Assembly: GCF_019048845.1 (NCBI RefSeq)
Contig: NZ_CP077425.1
Location: 682,001 to 746,000, forward strand
Direction: 5' to 3'
From: Vibrio mimicus
GTDB taxonomy: Bacteria; Pseudomonadota; Gammaproteobacteria; Enterobacterales; Vibrionaceae
DNA: 64,000 nt
Shown here one piece after another: positions 28,212 to 37,165 of the stretch (position 1 is its first letter; each line of letters begins with the position of its first letter). Made by a program: the position numbers and the translations under genes. The notes under the pieces are model-generated. The model saw only the letters and a program-made list of their open reading frames with translations, searched no databases and was not told the DNA's origin.

Positions 28212-28814
28212 ATGAACCATTTACCTTGTCATTCTGAACTGCAACTGGAAGTGATTACTTCAACGCATGCGCGTTGGAATGAGGCAACGTCACTGGTGCA
28301 TGAGCGTTATCAACAAGCTTTCGATGCTCATCTCACCACGTTTATGCCTGCCTACTTAGCGTTGCTTGACCAAGCGGAAATGAAATCTGTGTGTGGGTTT
28401 CGGATTGCCGAGCATGAGCCGCTGTTTTTAGAGCAATATCTTGATGAGCCTGCCGATGTGATTCTCTCTGAACGGTTTGCTTGCGCGATTGCCCGCGGTA
28501 AATTGATTGAATTTGGGCATCTCGCTTCATTTAGCCGCGGCTTATCCGCGTATCACTTCCGCTTAATTGCTCAGCAGCTTGTGGCTATGGGATTTGAGTG
28601 GTGTATTTTTACCGCGACCGATCCCTTACACGCTTTGATGCGTCGTTTCGGCTTGCAGCCAGCGTTGATTGCGAAAGCCTCTTCTGCCCGTATTCCCAAT
28701 GCTACCCAAGTGTGGGGAACCTATTATCAGCACAGTCCGCGAATTTTGGCCGGAAATCTTGTGCAGGGGTGTGAGCGTTTAAATCAACTTGCCCTTAATC
28801 AAAAGCAAGCGTGA
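28212..28814 (+). CDS. Thermostable hemolysin family protein (GNAT-like fold)
   Basis: The 200-residue protein belongs to the family named after the delta-hemolysin of Vibrio. It has the features VHERYQQAFDAHLTTFMPAYLAL, then CGFRIAEHEPLFLEQYLDEP and IEFGHLASFSRG. A C-terminal FTATDPLHALMRRFG segment resembles the end of an acyltransferase (GNAT-like) fold. Despite the name there is no signal peptide. The order with a ligase, an iron enzyme and an SDR suggests an acyl-transfer or biosynthetic role more than membrane lysis. AAGGGA is 8 nt before ATG. It is the first gene of the cluster. Confidence 0.85.
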   Translation: MNHLPCHSELQLEVITSTHARWNEATSLVHERYQQAFDAHLTTFMPAYLALLDQAEMKSVCGFRIAEHEPLFLEQYLDEPADVILSERFACAIARGKLIEFGHLASFSRGLSAYHFRLIAQQLVAMGFEWCIFTATDPLHALMRRFGLQPALIAKASSARIPNATQVWGTYYQHSPRILAGNLVQGCERLNQLALNQKQA

Positions 28815-28821
28815 GGAATCA

Positions 28822-30324
28822 ATGATGAACGCCATGATCACCGCGCTGCAGCAACATGCTCAGTACCAACCACACAAATTGGCTTTCGTTGGACATAATG
28901 CGCAACATGCCAGTGCGAGCTTGAGCTATTCGCAACTGTTCGAGAGAGTCAAACAAACTGCCGATCTCTTGCAGCAGTGGCAAGTGAAAAGTATTGCTCT
29001 ACGTGCTGAAAACAGTGTGGATTGGGTGGTGATGGATTTGGCGGCAATGTGGTCACACATCGTCATGGTTCCCGTGCCTACTTTTTTTTCGCCTGAGCAA
29101 GTTTCACACTTGCTCAGTGAAGCAGAAGTGGATCTGTGTGTGGGTGATTGGCCTGAACTTGGTGCTTCAACTGAGCGATTGGATGAGTATCCTGCGTGGC
29201 GTTATTCAAGTGACAAGCTGAACCGCGTACTGCCTCACACGCAAAAAATTACGTTCACTTCAGGTTCAACAGGCACTCCGAAAGGGGTTTGCTTGAGTGA
29301 GGAAAATCTAGTGCGAGTCTCGCTCGCGATTGCGAAACAGATGAGTGCGCAAGTCGAACAGCACTTAGTTATGTTGCCGTTATCAACGTTGTTAGAAAAC
29401 ATCACCGGCATTTATGTGCCTTTGTTGTTAGGAGTGACCTCGAACGTACTGTTTGGTGAAGAGGTTGGGCTATCAGGGTCTAGTCAATTTTCTCCGCTCC
29501 GCTTTGCACAGGCGTTGAGCCAATATCAACCTTCGAGTTTGGTGTTAACTCCTGCGCTGTTAATGGCGCTGATCCATGTGGTAAAGCAAGCGCCAATGCT
29601 TGCTCAATCCTTGCAATGGGTGGCGGTTGGCGGCGCTCGTGTGGCCGCGGAACTTATCCACTCGGCTCGAGCATTGGGCATCCCTGCTTATGAAGGGTAC
29701 GGATTGTCTGAGTGTGCTTCGGTTGTCAGTATGAATAGCCCACAACATGATCAACCGGGCAGTTGTGGCAAGCCACTGAGTCATTTGCAAATCAAACTGG
29801 CTGAGGATGGGGAGTTGTGGGTGCGTGGCAATAGCGCACTCGGTTATATCGGTGAGCCTTTTAGTGATGAGTGGTTAGCCACGGGTGATCTGGCTACTCT
29901 TGATGACCATGGTTTTCTGAGCATTATCGGGCGTAAGAAGAATCTCATCATCACCTCTTTTGGGCGCAATATCGCACCAGAATGGATTGAATCTCACGCT
30001 CAGGTTTGGATGCCGGAATGCCGTGTCGTTGTCGTGGGTGATGACGAGGCCGGATTGACCGCGGTTATCGATCGATCACTACCTCAGATTGAACAACGAG
30101 TCGCGCAACTGAATCATAGCTTGCCGGACTATGCTCGTATCCAACATCTCTTGTTAGTGACTCAACCCAGTGCTTGGCATGCATGGTTCACCGCCAACGG
30201 TCGGCCTAAGCGTGCTTTGATTGAACAAGCACAACGTGAGTTTCGCACCGGCGTGATTGCCCCTAATACGGATTGGCAGCGCCTATCGTTTGTTACCGCT
30301 ATCTCTTCACCACTAGGAGAATGA
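28822..30324 (+). CDS. AMP-forming acyl ligase (ANL superfamily)
   Basis: A 500-residue adenylating enzyme. The P-loop-like TFTSGSTGTPKGV (~148-160), YEGYGLSECASVVS (~288-301) and GDLATLDDHGFLSIIGRKKNLII (~353-375) are intact. Near the C terminus the usual G-K-x-x-R lysine motif reads NGRPKR, so the catalytic lysine position is altered or shifted by two. The likely substrate is a carboxylic or fatty acid activated as acyl-AMP. GAGG precedes ATG 28822; a second ATG follows directly. It starts 7 bp after the hemolysin-family gene and its stop overlaps the next start region. Confidence 0.9.
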   Translation: MMNAMITALQQHAQYQPHKLAFVGHNAQHASASLSYSQLFERVKQTADLLQQWQVKSIALRAENSVDWVVMDLAAMWSHIVMVPVPTFFSPEQVSHLLSEAEVDLCVGDWPELGASTERLDEYPAWRYSSDKLNRVLPHTQKITFTSGSTGTPKGVCLSEENLVRVSLAIAKQMSAQVEQHLVMLPLSTLLENITGIYVPLLLGVTSNVLFGEEVGLSGSSQFSPLRFAQALSQYQPSSLVLTPALLMALIHVVKQAPMLAQSLQWVAVGGARVAAELIHSARALGIPAYEGYGLSECASVVSMNSPQHDQPGSCGKPLSHLQIKLAEDGELWVRGNSALGYIGEPFSDEWLATGDLATLDDHGFLSIIGRKKNLIITSFGRNIAPEWIESHAQVWMPECRVVVVGDDEAGLTAVIDRSLPQIEQRVAQLNHSLPDYARIQHLLLVTQPSAWHAWFTANGRPKRALIEQAQREFRTGVIAPNTDWQRLSFVTAISSPLGE

Positions 30325-30326
30325 TC

Positions 30327-31010
30327 ATGACTTCGTTTTTTCAACGTTTACAAATTGAGACTCAAGCTGCCCAACAGCAGATGTTACAAGCTCCGGTGTT
30401 TGAAGCCTGTGCACGAGGTGAAATTACCTTGGAGATGTACCTGCGCTTTTTGACTCAAGCCTATCACCATGTGAAACACACAGTGCCACTGTTGATGGCG
30501 TGTGGCAGCCGATTGAGTGATCGCTATGAATGGGTACGGATTGCGATTGCCGACTACATTGATGAAGAAAAAGGGCACCAAGAATGGATACTGAACGACA
30601 TACGTGCTTGCGGTGGTGATGCTCAGTCGGTGCGCTTAAATCAAGGGGAAGGGCGCGTCAGCACGCCGATCGAATTCATGGTCGCTTACTTATATCACCA
30701 AATTGATCGGGCAAACCCGCTCGGGTTGTTTGGTATGGTTTGGGTGCTGGAAGGAACCAGTGTTGGCGTAGGCGGCAATATGGCTCGCATGGTTAAGCAA
30801 CAGCTTAATCTGCCGGATAAAGCGCTGAGTTACCTCACGTCACACAGTGAGCTTGATAAGGACCACATACAGTTTTTTGAATCTTTGATGAATAAGATCA
30901 CGGCGGAAGAAGATCAACAAGCCATTATCCATTCGGCGAATCAAGTGTTTTATCTGTATGGGCAAATGTTGCGTGAGTTAATTCCACAAACTCAGCAAAA
31001 GGCCGCTTAG
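30327..31010 (+). CDS. Haem-oxygenase-like iron-containing enzyme (TenA/PqqC fold)
   Basis: The 227-residue all-helical protein resembles TenA/PqqC and the haem-oxygenase-like di-iron oxidases. Possible metal ligands are visible in the right order: E81 and H84 (DEEKGH), E142 (WVLEGTS), H173, D177 and H180 (SHSELDKDH). This full acidic/His set supports a real iron centre. Relatives cleave or oxidise fatty acids and amino acids (UndA makes terminal alkenes), so an acyl substrate from the upstream ligase is plausible. AGGAG is 7 nt before ATG 30327. Confidence 0.8.
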   Translation: MTSFFQRLQIETQAAQQQMLQAPVFEACARGEITLEMYLRFLTQAYHHVKHTVPLLMACGSRLSDRYEWVRIAIADYIDEEKGHQEWILNDIRACGGDAQSVRLNQGEGRVSTPIEFMVAYLYHQIDRANPLGLFGMVWVLEGTSVGVGGNMARMVKQQLNLPDKALSYLTSHSELDKDHIQFFESLMNKITAEEDQQAIIHSANQVFYLYGQMLRELIPQTQQKAA

Positions 31011-31019
31011 GAGCAAGCC

Positions 31020-31817
31020 ATGGATATTAAACAGCAGTACGTGTTGTTAACGGGGGCATCCGGCGGTATTGGGCAGAAAATTGCCCATACTTTGGCACAA
31101 AGTGGAGCTTGGCTGATTTTAGTGGGGCGTGACACTCAAAAGCTGGAAGCGTTGCGTCAATCACTGCCGCTGCCGGAAAAACACCTCATCCTAAGTGCCG
31201 ATTTGAGCAAGGATGAAGGGATTGAGCAATTAGAGAAGCTGACAGAGCGGATTAATCAACGCCAACAACGGATCAGTGTGGTGATTAACAATGCCGGTAC
31301 GAACCAATTTTGCCTCTTTGCCCGTCGCTCAATGGCATCATTACAACACGAGCTAGCGCTCAATCTGCTGACTCCGATCCACATCACCCATATGGCGTTG
31401 CGTTGGGCAAGCAAACCAGAATTGATAGTGAATATTGGCTCAAGCTTCGGGGCGATTGGGTATCCCGGCTATGCCACTTACTGTGCGGCCAAAGCGGGTT
31501 TGTATCGCTTTAGCGAAGCGATGAATCGTGAACTTGATGGCTCAGGCGTGAAAGTGCTTTACCTTGCCCCCCGAGCGACCAATACCGCATTAAACAGCGA
31601 AGCGGTTCAGCAACTGAATCGAGCGCTTGGCAATCATAGCGATGAGCCTGAGGTCGTCGCAGAACAAGTGAAGAAAATGATTGAAACGGAGCAAAGTGTG
31701 TTGTGGATGGGCTGGCCGGAAAAGCTATTTGTACGCCTCAATCAACTGCTGCCGAGTGTGGTTTCCAACGCCATAAAAAAGCAGCAACACATTCTATTAT
31801 CGTATTTAAACCGCTAA
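31020..31817 (+). CDS. Short-chain dehydrogenase/reductase
   Basis: A classical SDR of 265 residues: cofactor motif TGASGGIG (11-18), NNAG (90-93), catalytic S141 or S142, Y154 and K158 in YATYCAAK. The NADP preference is suggested by R37 after the second strand (LVGRD). The C-terminal ~60 residues carry a hydrophobic/basic helix that could touch the membrane. It starts 9 bp after the iron enzyme gene with AGGAGCA upstream, so it belongs to the same operon and probably reduces or oxidises the pathway intermediate. Confidence 0.92.
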   Translation: MDIKQQYVLLTGASGGIGQKIAHTLAQSGAWLILVGRDTQKLEALRQSLPLPEKHLILSADLSKDEGIEQLEKLTERINQRQQRISVVINNAGTNQFCLFARRSMASLQHELALNLLTPIHITHMALRWASKPELIVNIGSSFGAIGYPGYATYCAAKAGLYRFSEAMNRELDGSGVKVLYLAPRATNTALNSEAVQQLNRALGNHSDEPEVVAEQVKKMIETEQSVLWMGWPEKLFVRLNQLLPSVVSNAIKKQQHILLSYLNR

Positions 31818-31873
31818 AGCCTTATATCGCAGAGGTGAATAATCATCAAAGCGTGATAGTTCAAGGAGATCGA

Positions 31874-32509
31874 ATGATGAACACTATGTTTAAATGGATC
31901 GGCATCAGCGCCCTGCTTGTTGGCAGCATATCCACCGCGCATGCCATTACACCGCTAGAGCAAGCTCAGATGGATTGGGCTAAATGCCAATACCAAACAC
32001 CTTCGGCTGATGACCAAGAGAGCTGTTTTGAGCGTGCCATTGCTCGCACCCGCTTAGCGCTGGATTTGGCTCGAGATAACTCAGAACTCAAAGTGTGGCT
32101 CGCGATCAACCTCTCCTCATTGGCTGGTGTCAAAGGTGGCTTGGGCGCGCTATCTTTAGTGAAAGAAGCCAAAAGTTTGTATGAAGACGTGATCGCGCAA
32201 GCGCCGAATACACTGGATGGGTCGGCATTGACCAGTTTAGGCACGTTATATTACAAAGTGCCTGGTTGGCCAGTCTCGTTTGGTGACGATAAAAAAGCCG
32301 AACAGTTATTAAAACAAGCTTTGGTGGTTAATCCCAATGGCATTGATGCCAACTATTTCTATGGTGATTTTTTAGTGCAGCAAGGGCGTAATACCGAAGC
32401 AAAACCCTATTTGTTGCAAGCGCAGCAAGCACCCGCCAGACCCAATCGCGCGGTAGCGGATGCTGGGCGGCAGAAAGAGATCGCCCATTTATTGGAGAGC
32501 ATTAAGTAA
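31874..32509 (+). CDS. Exported TPR-repeat protein
   Basis: The 211-residue protein begins with a signal peptide cleaved after TAHA (~24). The mature part holds about three TPR-like helical repeats, with NPNGIDANYFYGDFLVQQGRNTEAKPYLLQA the clearest. AAGGAG lies 5 nt before ATG 31874. It is 56 bp after the SDR gene and 3 bp before the response regulator gene, bridging the enzyme genes and the two-component genes. Function unknown; it could be a periplasmic partner of the sensor kinase. Confidence 0.85.
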   Translation: MMNTMFKWIGISALLVGSISTAHAITPLEQAQMDWAKCQYQTPSADDQESCFERAIARTRLALDLARDNSELKVWLAINLSSLAGVKGGLGALSLVKEAKSLYEDVIAQAPNTLDGSALTSLGTLYYKVPGWPVSFGDDKKAEQLLKQALVVNPNGIDANYFYGDFLVQQGRNTEAKPYLLQAQQAPARPNRAVADAGRQKEIAHLLESIK

Positions 32510-32512
32510 ATT

Positions 32513-33169
32513 ATGCGTTTATTACTGGTTGAAGATGACACCTTGCTTGGCGAATCCATGCAAGAGGCTTTGAGTCGGCAAGGATATACGGTTGATTGGT
32601 TGGAACGAGGTGGCGGTGTCGTCAGTGCTTTGAAAACTGAGCAATTTACTGCGCTGATTCTGGATCTTACTTTGCCGGATATGGATGGATTAGAAGTGCT
32701 CCGCCAAATCCGGCGAGCCGGATACAGTTTGCCAGTCATGATCTTGACCGCTCGTGACGACATTAGCGATCGAGTCAAAGGTCTGGATGGTGGGGCCGAT
32801 GAGTACATCGGCAAGCCTTTTGCGCTGGAAGAGTTGTTGGCTCGTTTAAGGCTGATTATCCGCCGTAGCACAGGGAGTGCAGAAGCACTGATTTCAGCGG
32901 GGGAGTTAAATCTCTCACTCTCAAAACAAGAAATCTACTATGCCCAACAGGCACTGAAATTGACGCGTAATGAATACAAAATACTGGCGAGCTTAATGAC
33001 TCAAGCTGGACGAGTGATGAGCAAAGAGCTGTTACAGCAAGCACTCCATGGTTGGGACGAAGGCAGCAGTGACAATGCGATAGAAGTGCATATCCACAAT
33101 TTACGCAAAAAATTGCCAGATAATCTGATCAGAAACGTACGAGGTGTGGGGTACATGATTGAAAAATAA
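32513..33169 (+). CDS. OmpR/PhoB-family response regulator
   Basis: The 218-residue protein has a receiver domain with E7-D8-D9, phospho-acceptor D51 (LILDLTLP) and the K of YIGKPF. A winged-helix DNA-binding domain (~125-218) carries the motif HIHNLRKKLPDNLIRNVRGVGYMI. It resembles the QseB/PmrA group. The kinase gene follows with an 11-nt overlap. Targets are unknown; the convergent eptA-type gene and the upstream enzyme cluster are candidates. Confidence 0.94.
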   Translation: MRLLLVEDDTLLGESMQEALSRQGYTVDWLERGGGVVSALKTEQFTALILDLTLPDMDGLEVLRQIRRAGYSLPVMILTARDDISDRVKGLDGGADEYIGKPFALEELLARLRLIIRRSTGSAEALISAGELNLSLSKQEIYYAQQALKLTRNEYKILASLMTQAGRVMSKELLQQALHGWDEGSSDNAIEVHIHNLRKKLPDNLIRNVRGVGYMIEK

Positions 33170-34574
33170 ACCTCTATTTTCAATTAAACGCCGTCTTACT
33201 CTGACCTCAGTCTTGCTCAGCTCAGGGTTGATGCTGATTTCGCTCTATTTCAGTTATACCAATGCCAAGCATGAAGTCGAAGAGGTGTATGATGCACGTC
33301 TTGGGCAATCGGCCAAATTATTACTCATGGCCACTTCTGTGTCCGGAAACGAGTTTTCTGCTCAAAATCAACGTGAACATTTTGATCTGTGGATGCAGCA
33401 TATTCAGCGCCTTGCCAAATCCAAGGATGAATCGGCTACCCAGTTTGGGCATCCCTACGAGCAGTATCTGCTGTTTCAGTTTTATCGCGATGGCAAGTTA
33501 CTGTTTAGCTCGGATGCACGTATGCCGGCATTGAGTTCCAATCGAGATGCGATTGGCTTTGCGGATATCACTCTCAATGGTGAGGATTGGCGCTATTTTC
33601 AGCTCACGCAACCGAGCCAAGGAGAGAGCAAAGAGTACATAGTGGTTGCCGAAAAACAGCGGATCCGTGATGAAGCGATCAATGAGATAGCTACTTCAAC
33701 CGCGCTTCCCCAGTTCATTTTGATTTTCTGTCTGATCATCGTATTGATTGTGCTGATTGAGCGCAGTTTCCAACCGATACAGTCACTCAAATCGGCAATT
33801 GCGATTCGCAGTGTGCATAAGCTTGATCGCATTTATGTCGAAGAACCCACCGTTGAATTATCCCCACTCGTTGAAACACTCAATGAACTGCTCAGCGAAT
33901 TGGAACAGGCGTGGCAGCGAGAAAAGCGTTTCACTCGTATGGCAGCGCATGAGCTGAAAACACCGCTCACCGTATTAAGACTTAATGCAGAAAATGCGCT
34001 ACTGAGTACCAATCCAGAGCAGCTTAAACACGATTTAAGTCGGATCTTAAAAGGGATTGAACGTACCGATCGACTCATTCAACAGCTTTTAATGTTGGCG
34101 AAAGTGGAGAGTACCCATACCCTCACTAAACAGCCTGTTGACCTAGCGAATGTGATCAAACAGGTGATTGCTGACCTTGCACCTATGGCATTTAAACAAG
34201 ATCAACAATTGAGTTTTAGTGGTGAAAGCCCTCGGCTTTGGGGGGATGAGTTACTGCTCGGGATCTTATTTAAAAACTTGCTCGATAACGCTATTCGCTA
34301 TTCTGGCGATTCCAGTTCGATAGAAGTACAACTTAGTCACCATGATGGGGAGATCGAGGTTAGGGTGTCGGATAATGGTGCCGCCATCGATGAACTGACC
34401 CGCGAAAAAATGTTTGATAATTTCTATCGCGCAAACAGCCAAAAAGGTGATGGTGCAGGGCTTGGCATGTCCATTTGTTGGGATATTGCGGCATTACATG
34501 ATGGCGAAGTGAAGCTTCTCTCTCGCACCGATGAACGAAATACGTTCCTAGTGCGTTTTCGTGATATTGAGTGA
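33159..34574 (+). CDS. Membrane sensor histidine kinase
   Basis: 471 residues: TM1 at ~13-31, a periplasmic domain (~32-175), TM2 at ~178-198, a HAMP-like linker, and the H-box MAAHELKTPLTVL with H264. The N box (LLDNAIRYS), G1 (VSDNGAAI; the usual D-x-G-x-G is D-N-G-A-A) and G2 (GDGAGLGMSI) follow. The start is TTG at 33159 inside the regulator gene; the next ATG lies inside TM1, so TTG is well supported. The periplasmic sensor is of the type seen in QseC/PmrB-like kinases. Signal unknown. Confidence 0.92.
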   Translation: MKNKPLFSIKRRLTLTSVLLSSGLMLISLYFSYTNAKHEVEEVYDARLGQSAKLLLMATSVSGNEFSAQNQREHFDLWMQHIQRLAKSKDESATQFGHPYEQYLLFQFYRDGKLLFSSDARMPALSSNRDAIGFADITLNGEDWRYFQLTQPSQGESKEYIVVAEKQRIRDEAINEIATSTALPQFILIFCLIIVLIVLIERSFQPIQSLKSAIAIRSVHKLDRIYVEEPTVELSPLVETLNELLSELEQAWQREKRFTRMAAHELKTPLTVLRLNAENALLSTNPEQLKHDLSRILKGIERTDRLIQQLLMLAKVESTHTLTKQPVDLANVIKQVIADLAPMAFKQDQQLSFSGESPRLWGDELLLGILFKNLLDNAIRYSGDSSSIEVQLSHHDGEIEVRVSDNGAAIDELTREKMFDNFYRANSQKGDGAGLGMSICWDIAALHDGEVKLLSRTDERNTFLVRFRDIE

Positions 34575-34580
34575 TAGGAA

Positions 34581-34615
34581 AAACGCCTGACAAGGAGCAA
34601 CCCTGTTAGGCGTTT
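34581..34615 (-). terminator. Terminator between the kinase gene and eptA
   Basis: Arms at 34581-34592 and 34604-34615 (12 nt, one wobble) are followed on the minus strand by a five-T run. It ends eptA transcription and may also stop the plus-strand operon. Confidence 0.7.
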
Positions 34616-34643
34616 AGTTATTCATAACCCCATGTTGTGTAGA

Positions 34644-36290
34644 TTAGAGCTTTGCCTTACGGCATTGAGCAAACAGATCTAAAGCGGGTTGGTAAGCTTC
34701 GGTCGAGACATCCATTACCCCAAGAAGAGAGTGGAACAGATTTTCGTGCGCATAAGGTAACTCAGTATTTTTGCGCAGGCACTCCACATCAATCTCTTTA
34801 CTTTGGCTAAAACCTTGTGACATCCAGACTAACAGAGGTACTCGAGTTTGGTGCTCAGGAGCGAGGCTGTATGGCATACCATGCAAAAACAAACCGTTCT
34901 CACCCAAAGATTCACCGTGGTCAGAAACATAAATCAGAGCGGTGTTGTAACGATCTTGCAGTGATTCAAGTTTGCTGAGCAACTGCGCCATCACATAGTC
35001 CGTGTAGCGAATGGTGTTGTCATAGGTATTCACGATCTGCTCAACACTGCAGTTCTCAATATCCGCTCTTGGGCAGTCAGGTTGGTAAACGGCCATCTCT
35101 TTTGGGTAACGTTTAAAGTAAGTGGGGCCATGGCTACCAATGAAATGCATGAATATCATTCGATTGCCTTGTTGTTCAGCAATTTCTTGATCTAAATTTT
35201 CCAACATTGCGATGTCGTAGCAAGTGTCACCATCGCAAAGCCCTTCACGCTTATCCCTTGCTAACTCTTTTAGTGGAATATTTTTCGCTACATCTTTATC
35301 GCCACCATCATTCTCCTTCCAAAGCAAACTGATGCCTGCACGCTGAAGAATATCCAACACGTTGTCTTGGTTGTCTGCGCGGTTGCGATCAAAGTTATGG
35401 CGATTCATGTTGGAGAACATACAAGGCACTGAAACAGCGGTTGCCGTGCCGCAACTCGCCACATCTTTAAAAAAGATGGGTTGAAAAGGGGCTGTATAAG
35501 CATTGGTATCACGTGGATAACCAAAGTATTGGTAGTTGTGTACCCGAGCTGTTTCGCCTAAGACAAAAAATACCAGCGTTGGTTTTTGTCCATCACCTCT
35601 TGCGGTTGAATTTGCCAACTGTTTGGCATCGAGGCCGATCTTTTTGTAAACCAAAGGTTCAGTGAAATAGCGCTGTTTGACCAAACCAAAACTGCTGTAG
35701 AGGAAATAGGTTGGAATAATCATTTTTTTGAGTGAGCTATTATTACGACCAACGGAAGAGTAATTTTGATAATACAGCCCAGCAATCGCAGCAACTACCA
35801 ACAAAGAGATCAGCATGGATAATCCCTTTTTGGCCAAAAAGCTCAGTACACTGGTTTCGTTGCGAATTGGAGTAAGGATTAGCCAGATGGCTGGCAGAAT
35901 GCCTAACACGACAAACCAAGAGATCGAATACATAGTGAGATAAGATCCCGCTTCGCTACTGTGGGTTTCCAACACATTCACGAGCATGTCTTGATCAACA
36001 ATGGTGCCATATTGGTAACCCGCAAAACTCACCAGTGCAGAAATGACCAACAGCAGTACAAATACGGGTTTAAAGAGATAAGGCCAACTCAGGATCTGAA
36101 AAATAAAATTAAGAGCAAACAGAAAAAAGAGTGGGATGGAAAGCGCAAATCCCCAGTGGATTTGTGCCGATTCCGAGAAAATCTGCGCAAGTTTAGCGTA
36201 AATCGGCAAATTGATCGGTAATGCAAAAAAAACAGCCAATAGAAAGACTAACTGATTATAAGAGAAAGCTTTTAACTTCATGACTCGCAT
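34644..36290 (-). CDS. eptA: Lipid A phosphoethanolamine transferase, EptA type
   Basis: The 548-residue inner-membrane enzyme has five N-terminal TM helices (~10-170) and a periplasmic sulfatase-fold domain. It carries the family motifs GETARVHNYQYFGYPRDTNAY, CGTATAVSVPCMF (holding the phospho-acceptor threonine) and SDHGESLGENG, plus His and Asp metal ligands. Cysteines in the family's disulfide positions are visible (SCG/PCM, LCDGDTCYD, DCPRADIENC). It adds phosphoethanolamine to lipid A. V. cholerae chromosome 2 encodes an eptA at this place. It converges with the two-component genes, which could control it. Confidence 0.92.
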   Translation of the reverse strand: MRVMKLKAFSYNQLVFLLAVFFALPINLPIYAKLAQIFSESAQIHWGFALSIPLFFLFALNFIFQILSWPYLFKPVFVLLLVISALVSFAGYQYGTIVDQDMLVNVLETHSSEAGSYLTMYSISWFVVLGILPAIWLILTPIRNETSVLSFLAKKGLSMLISLLVVAAIAGLYYQNYSSVGRNNSSLKKMIIPTYFLYSSFGLVKQRYFTEPLVYKKIGLDAKQLANSTARGDGQKPTLVFFVLGETARVHNYQYFGYPRDTNAYTAPFQPIFFKDVASCGTATAVSVPCMFSNMNRHNFDRNRADNQDNVLDILQRAGISLLWKENDGGDKDVAKNIPLKELARDKREGLCDGDTCYDIAMLENLDQEIAEQQGNRMIFMHFIGSHGPTYFKRYPKEMAVYQPDCPRADIENCSVEQIVNTYDNTIRYTDYVMAQLLSKLESLQDRYNTALIYVSDHGESLGENGLFLHGMPYSLAPEHQTRVPLLVWMSQGFSQSKEIDVECLRKNTELPYAHENLFHSLLGVMDVSTEAYQPALDLFAQCRKAKL

Positions 36291-36436
36291 GCTTGCCTCA
36301 AATAGCGATTTTAATGATAGGTGACATATCTAAAATGAATGTTTGACGAGTAACTCACAAAAAATCATTCTACTGGTCTACAACATATCAATAGTTTCTT
36401 AATAAAACCTTAAGAAAAGACAGAACAACTTCAGAG

Positions 36437-36452
36437 TGTGATTTAGATCACG
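36437..36452. promoter_or_regulatory. Candidate CRP site upstream of eptA
   Basis: TGTGA-TTTAGA-TCACG matches the CRP consensus at 9 of 10 positions. It lies about 150 bp upstream of eptA and 710 bp before the che cluster. Confidence 0.6.
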
Positions 36453-36515
36453 AATGTGTATTGATATGGGTGTATTTATTCAAAATAACGTCATCCATTT
36501 ATATGAACTGCGTCA

Positions 36516-36528
36516 TTTACAGTGTAAA
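36516..36528. other. parS2 centromere site 4
   Basis: TTTACAGTGTAAA with A/T flanks, a perfect ParB2 site, about 220 bp upstream of eptA. Confidence 0.9.
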
Positions 36529-36612
36529 TACGTTGATGTTGCGTGGTGGCGACTTTTTTGGGGGGATATATCCCCATCCTCTCTGAAGTGGTAGCGGTGT
36601 TCGCTCCGTCCC

Positions 36613-36643
36613 CCCAATGACATAGCCTATCTATGCTCATGGG
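36613..36643. repeat. Dispersed palindromic repeat, copy 1
   Basis: Arms CCCAATGACATAG and CTATGCTCATGGG form a hairpin with a small internal loop. The same unit, in opposite orientation, occurs at 48885-48919. Sequences of this kind (CCCCAATNACAT...ATGCTCATGGG) recur between genes in Vibrio genomes as I recall. Both copies here lie within 100 bp of a parS2 site. Confidence 0.7.
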
Positions 36644-37165
36644 AAGCATGAGTGCTATTTTTGTCTCTTACCAAATCCATATACTGCCTGCTGCTGTACA
36701 AGTTGATTCAAACAAATGTGTCACGCATTTACCGTCTACCTGCAACGTCAGGTCCTTTGGGTACAAAAATGATAGAAATTAAGAAGGGATGACTTTCCGT
36801 GCATTCCACGATTGGGTAATCATAAAAATAAGGAATAAGATGGTTGTTTTTTAGAATGTCTCTGTTTTTTAAGAAAAAATAAAATAAGAACACCTCTCAG
36901 TTCAATACCATTTGAACTCACATTATCTCAGTTGATATATCCGTAAGCCCTGCGTGATCATCATTTCAATACCAGCGAAAGAAAGAATTGTGTTTGTGCC
37001 CTCGCCTTTTATGTTTGCATCCGTAGTGGTTAACAAATTCCGGATACGACTTTGGTGCGAGATATCCCTTGTTCAATTTGATAATTGGCTAATCCCTCCT
37101 AAACTCAAAATCGGGAAGTAAGAAAATAGTTGATTATTTATTTCGACTTAAAGGTTGAGCCTGCC

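Larger units (their letters stand above)
36291..37165. other. 875-bp intergenic region between eptA and the chemosensory cluster
   Basis: It holds a candidate CRP site (36437-36452), a parS2 site (36516-36528), the dyad GGGGGATATATCCCC near 36560 and a dispersed palindromic repeat (36613-36643). The eptA promoter must be at the left end and the promoter of the che operon at the right end. No coding frame in the remainder looks real. Confidence 0.7.
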
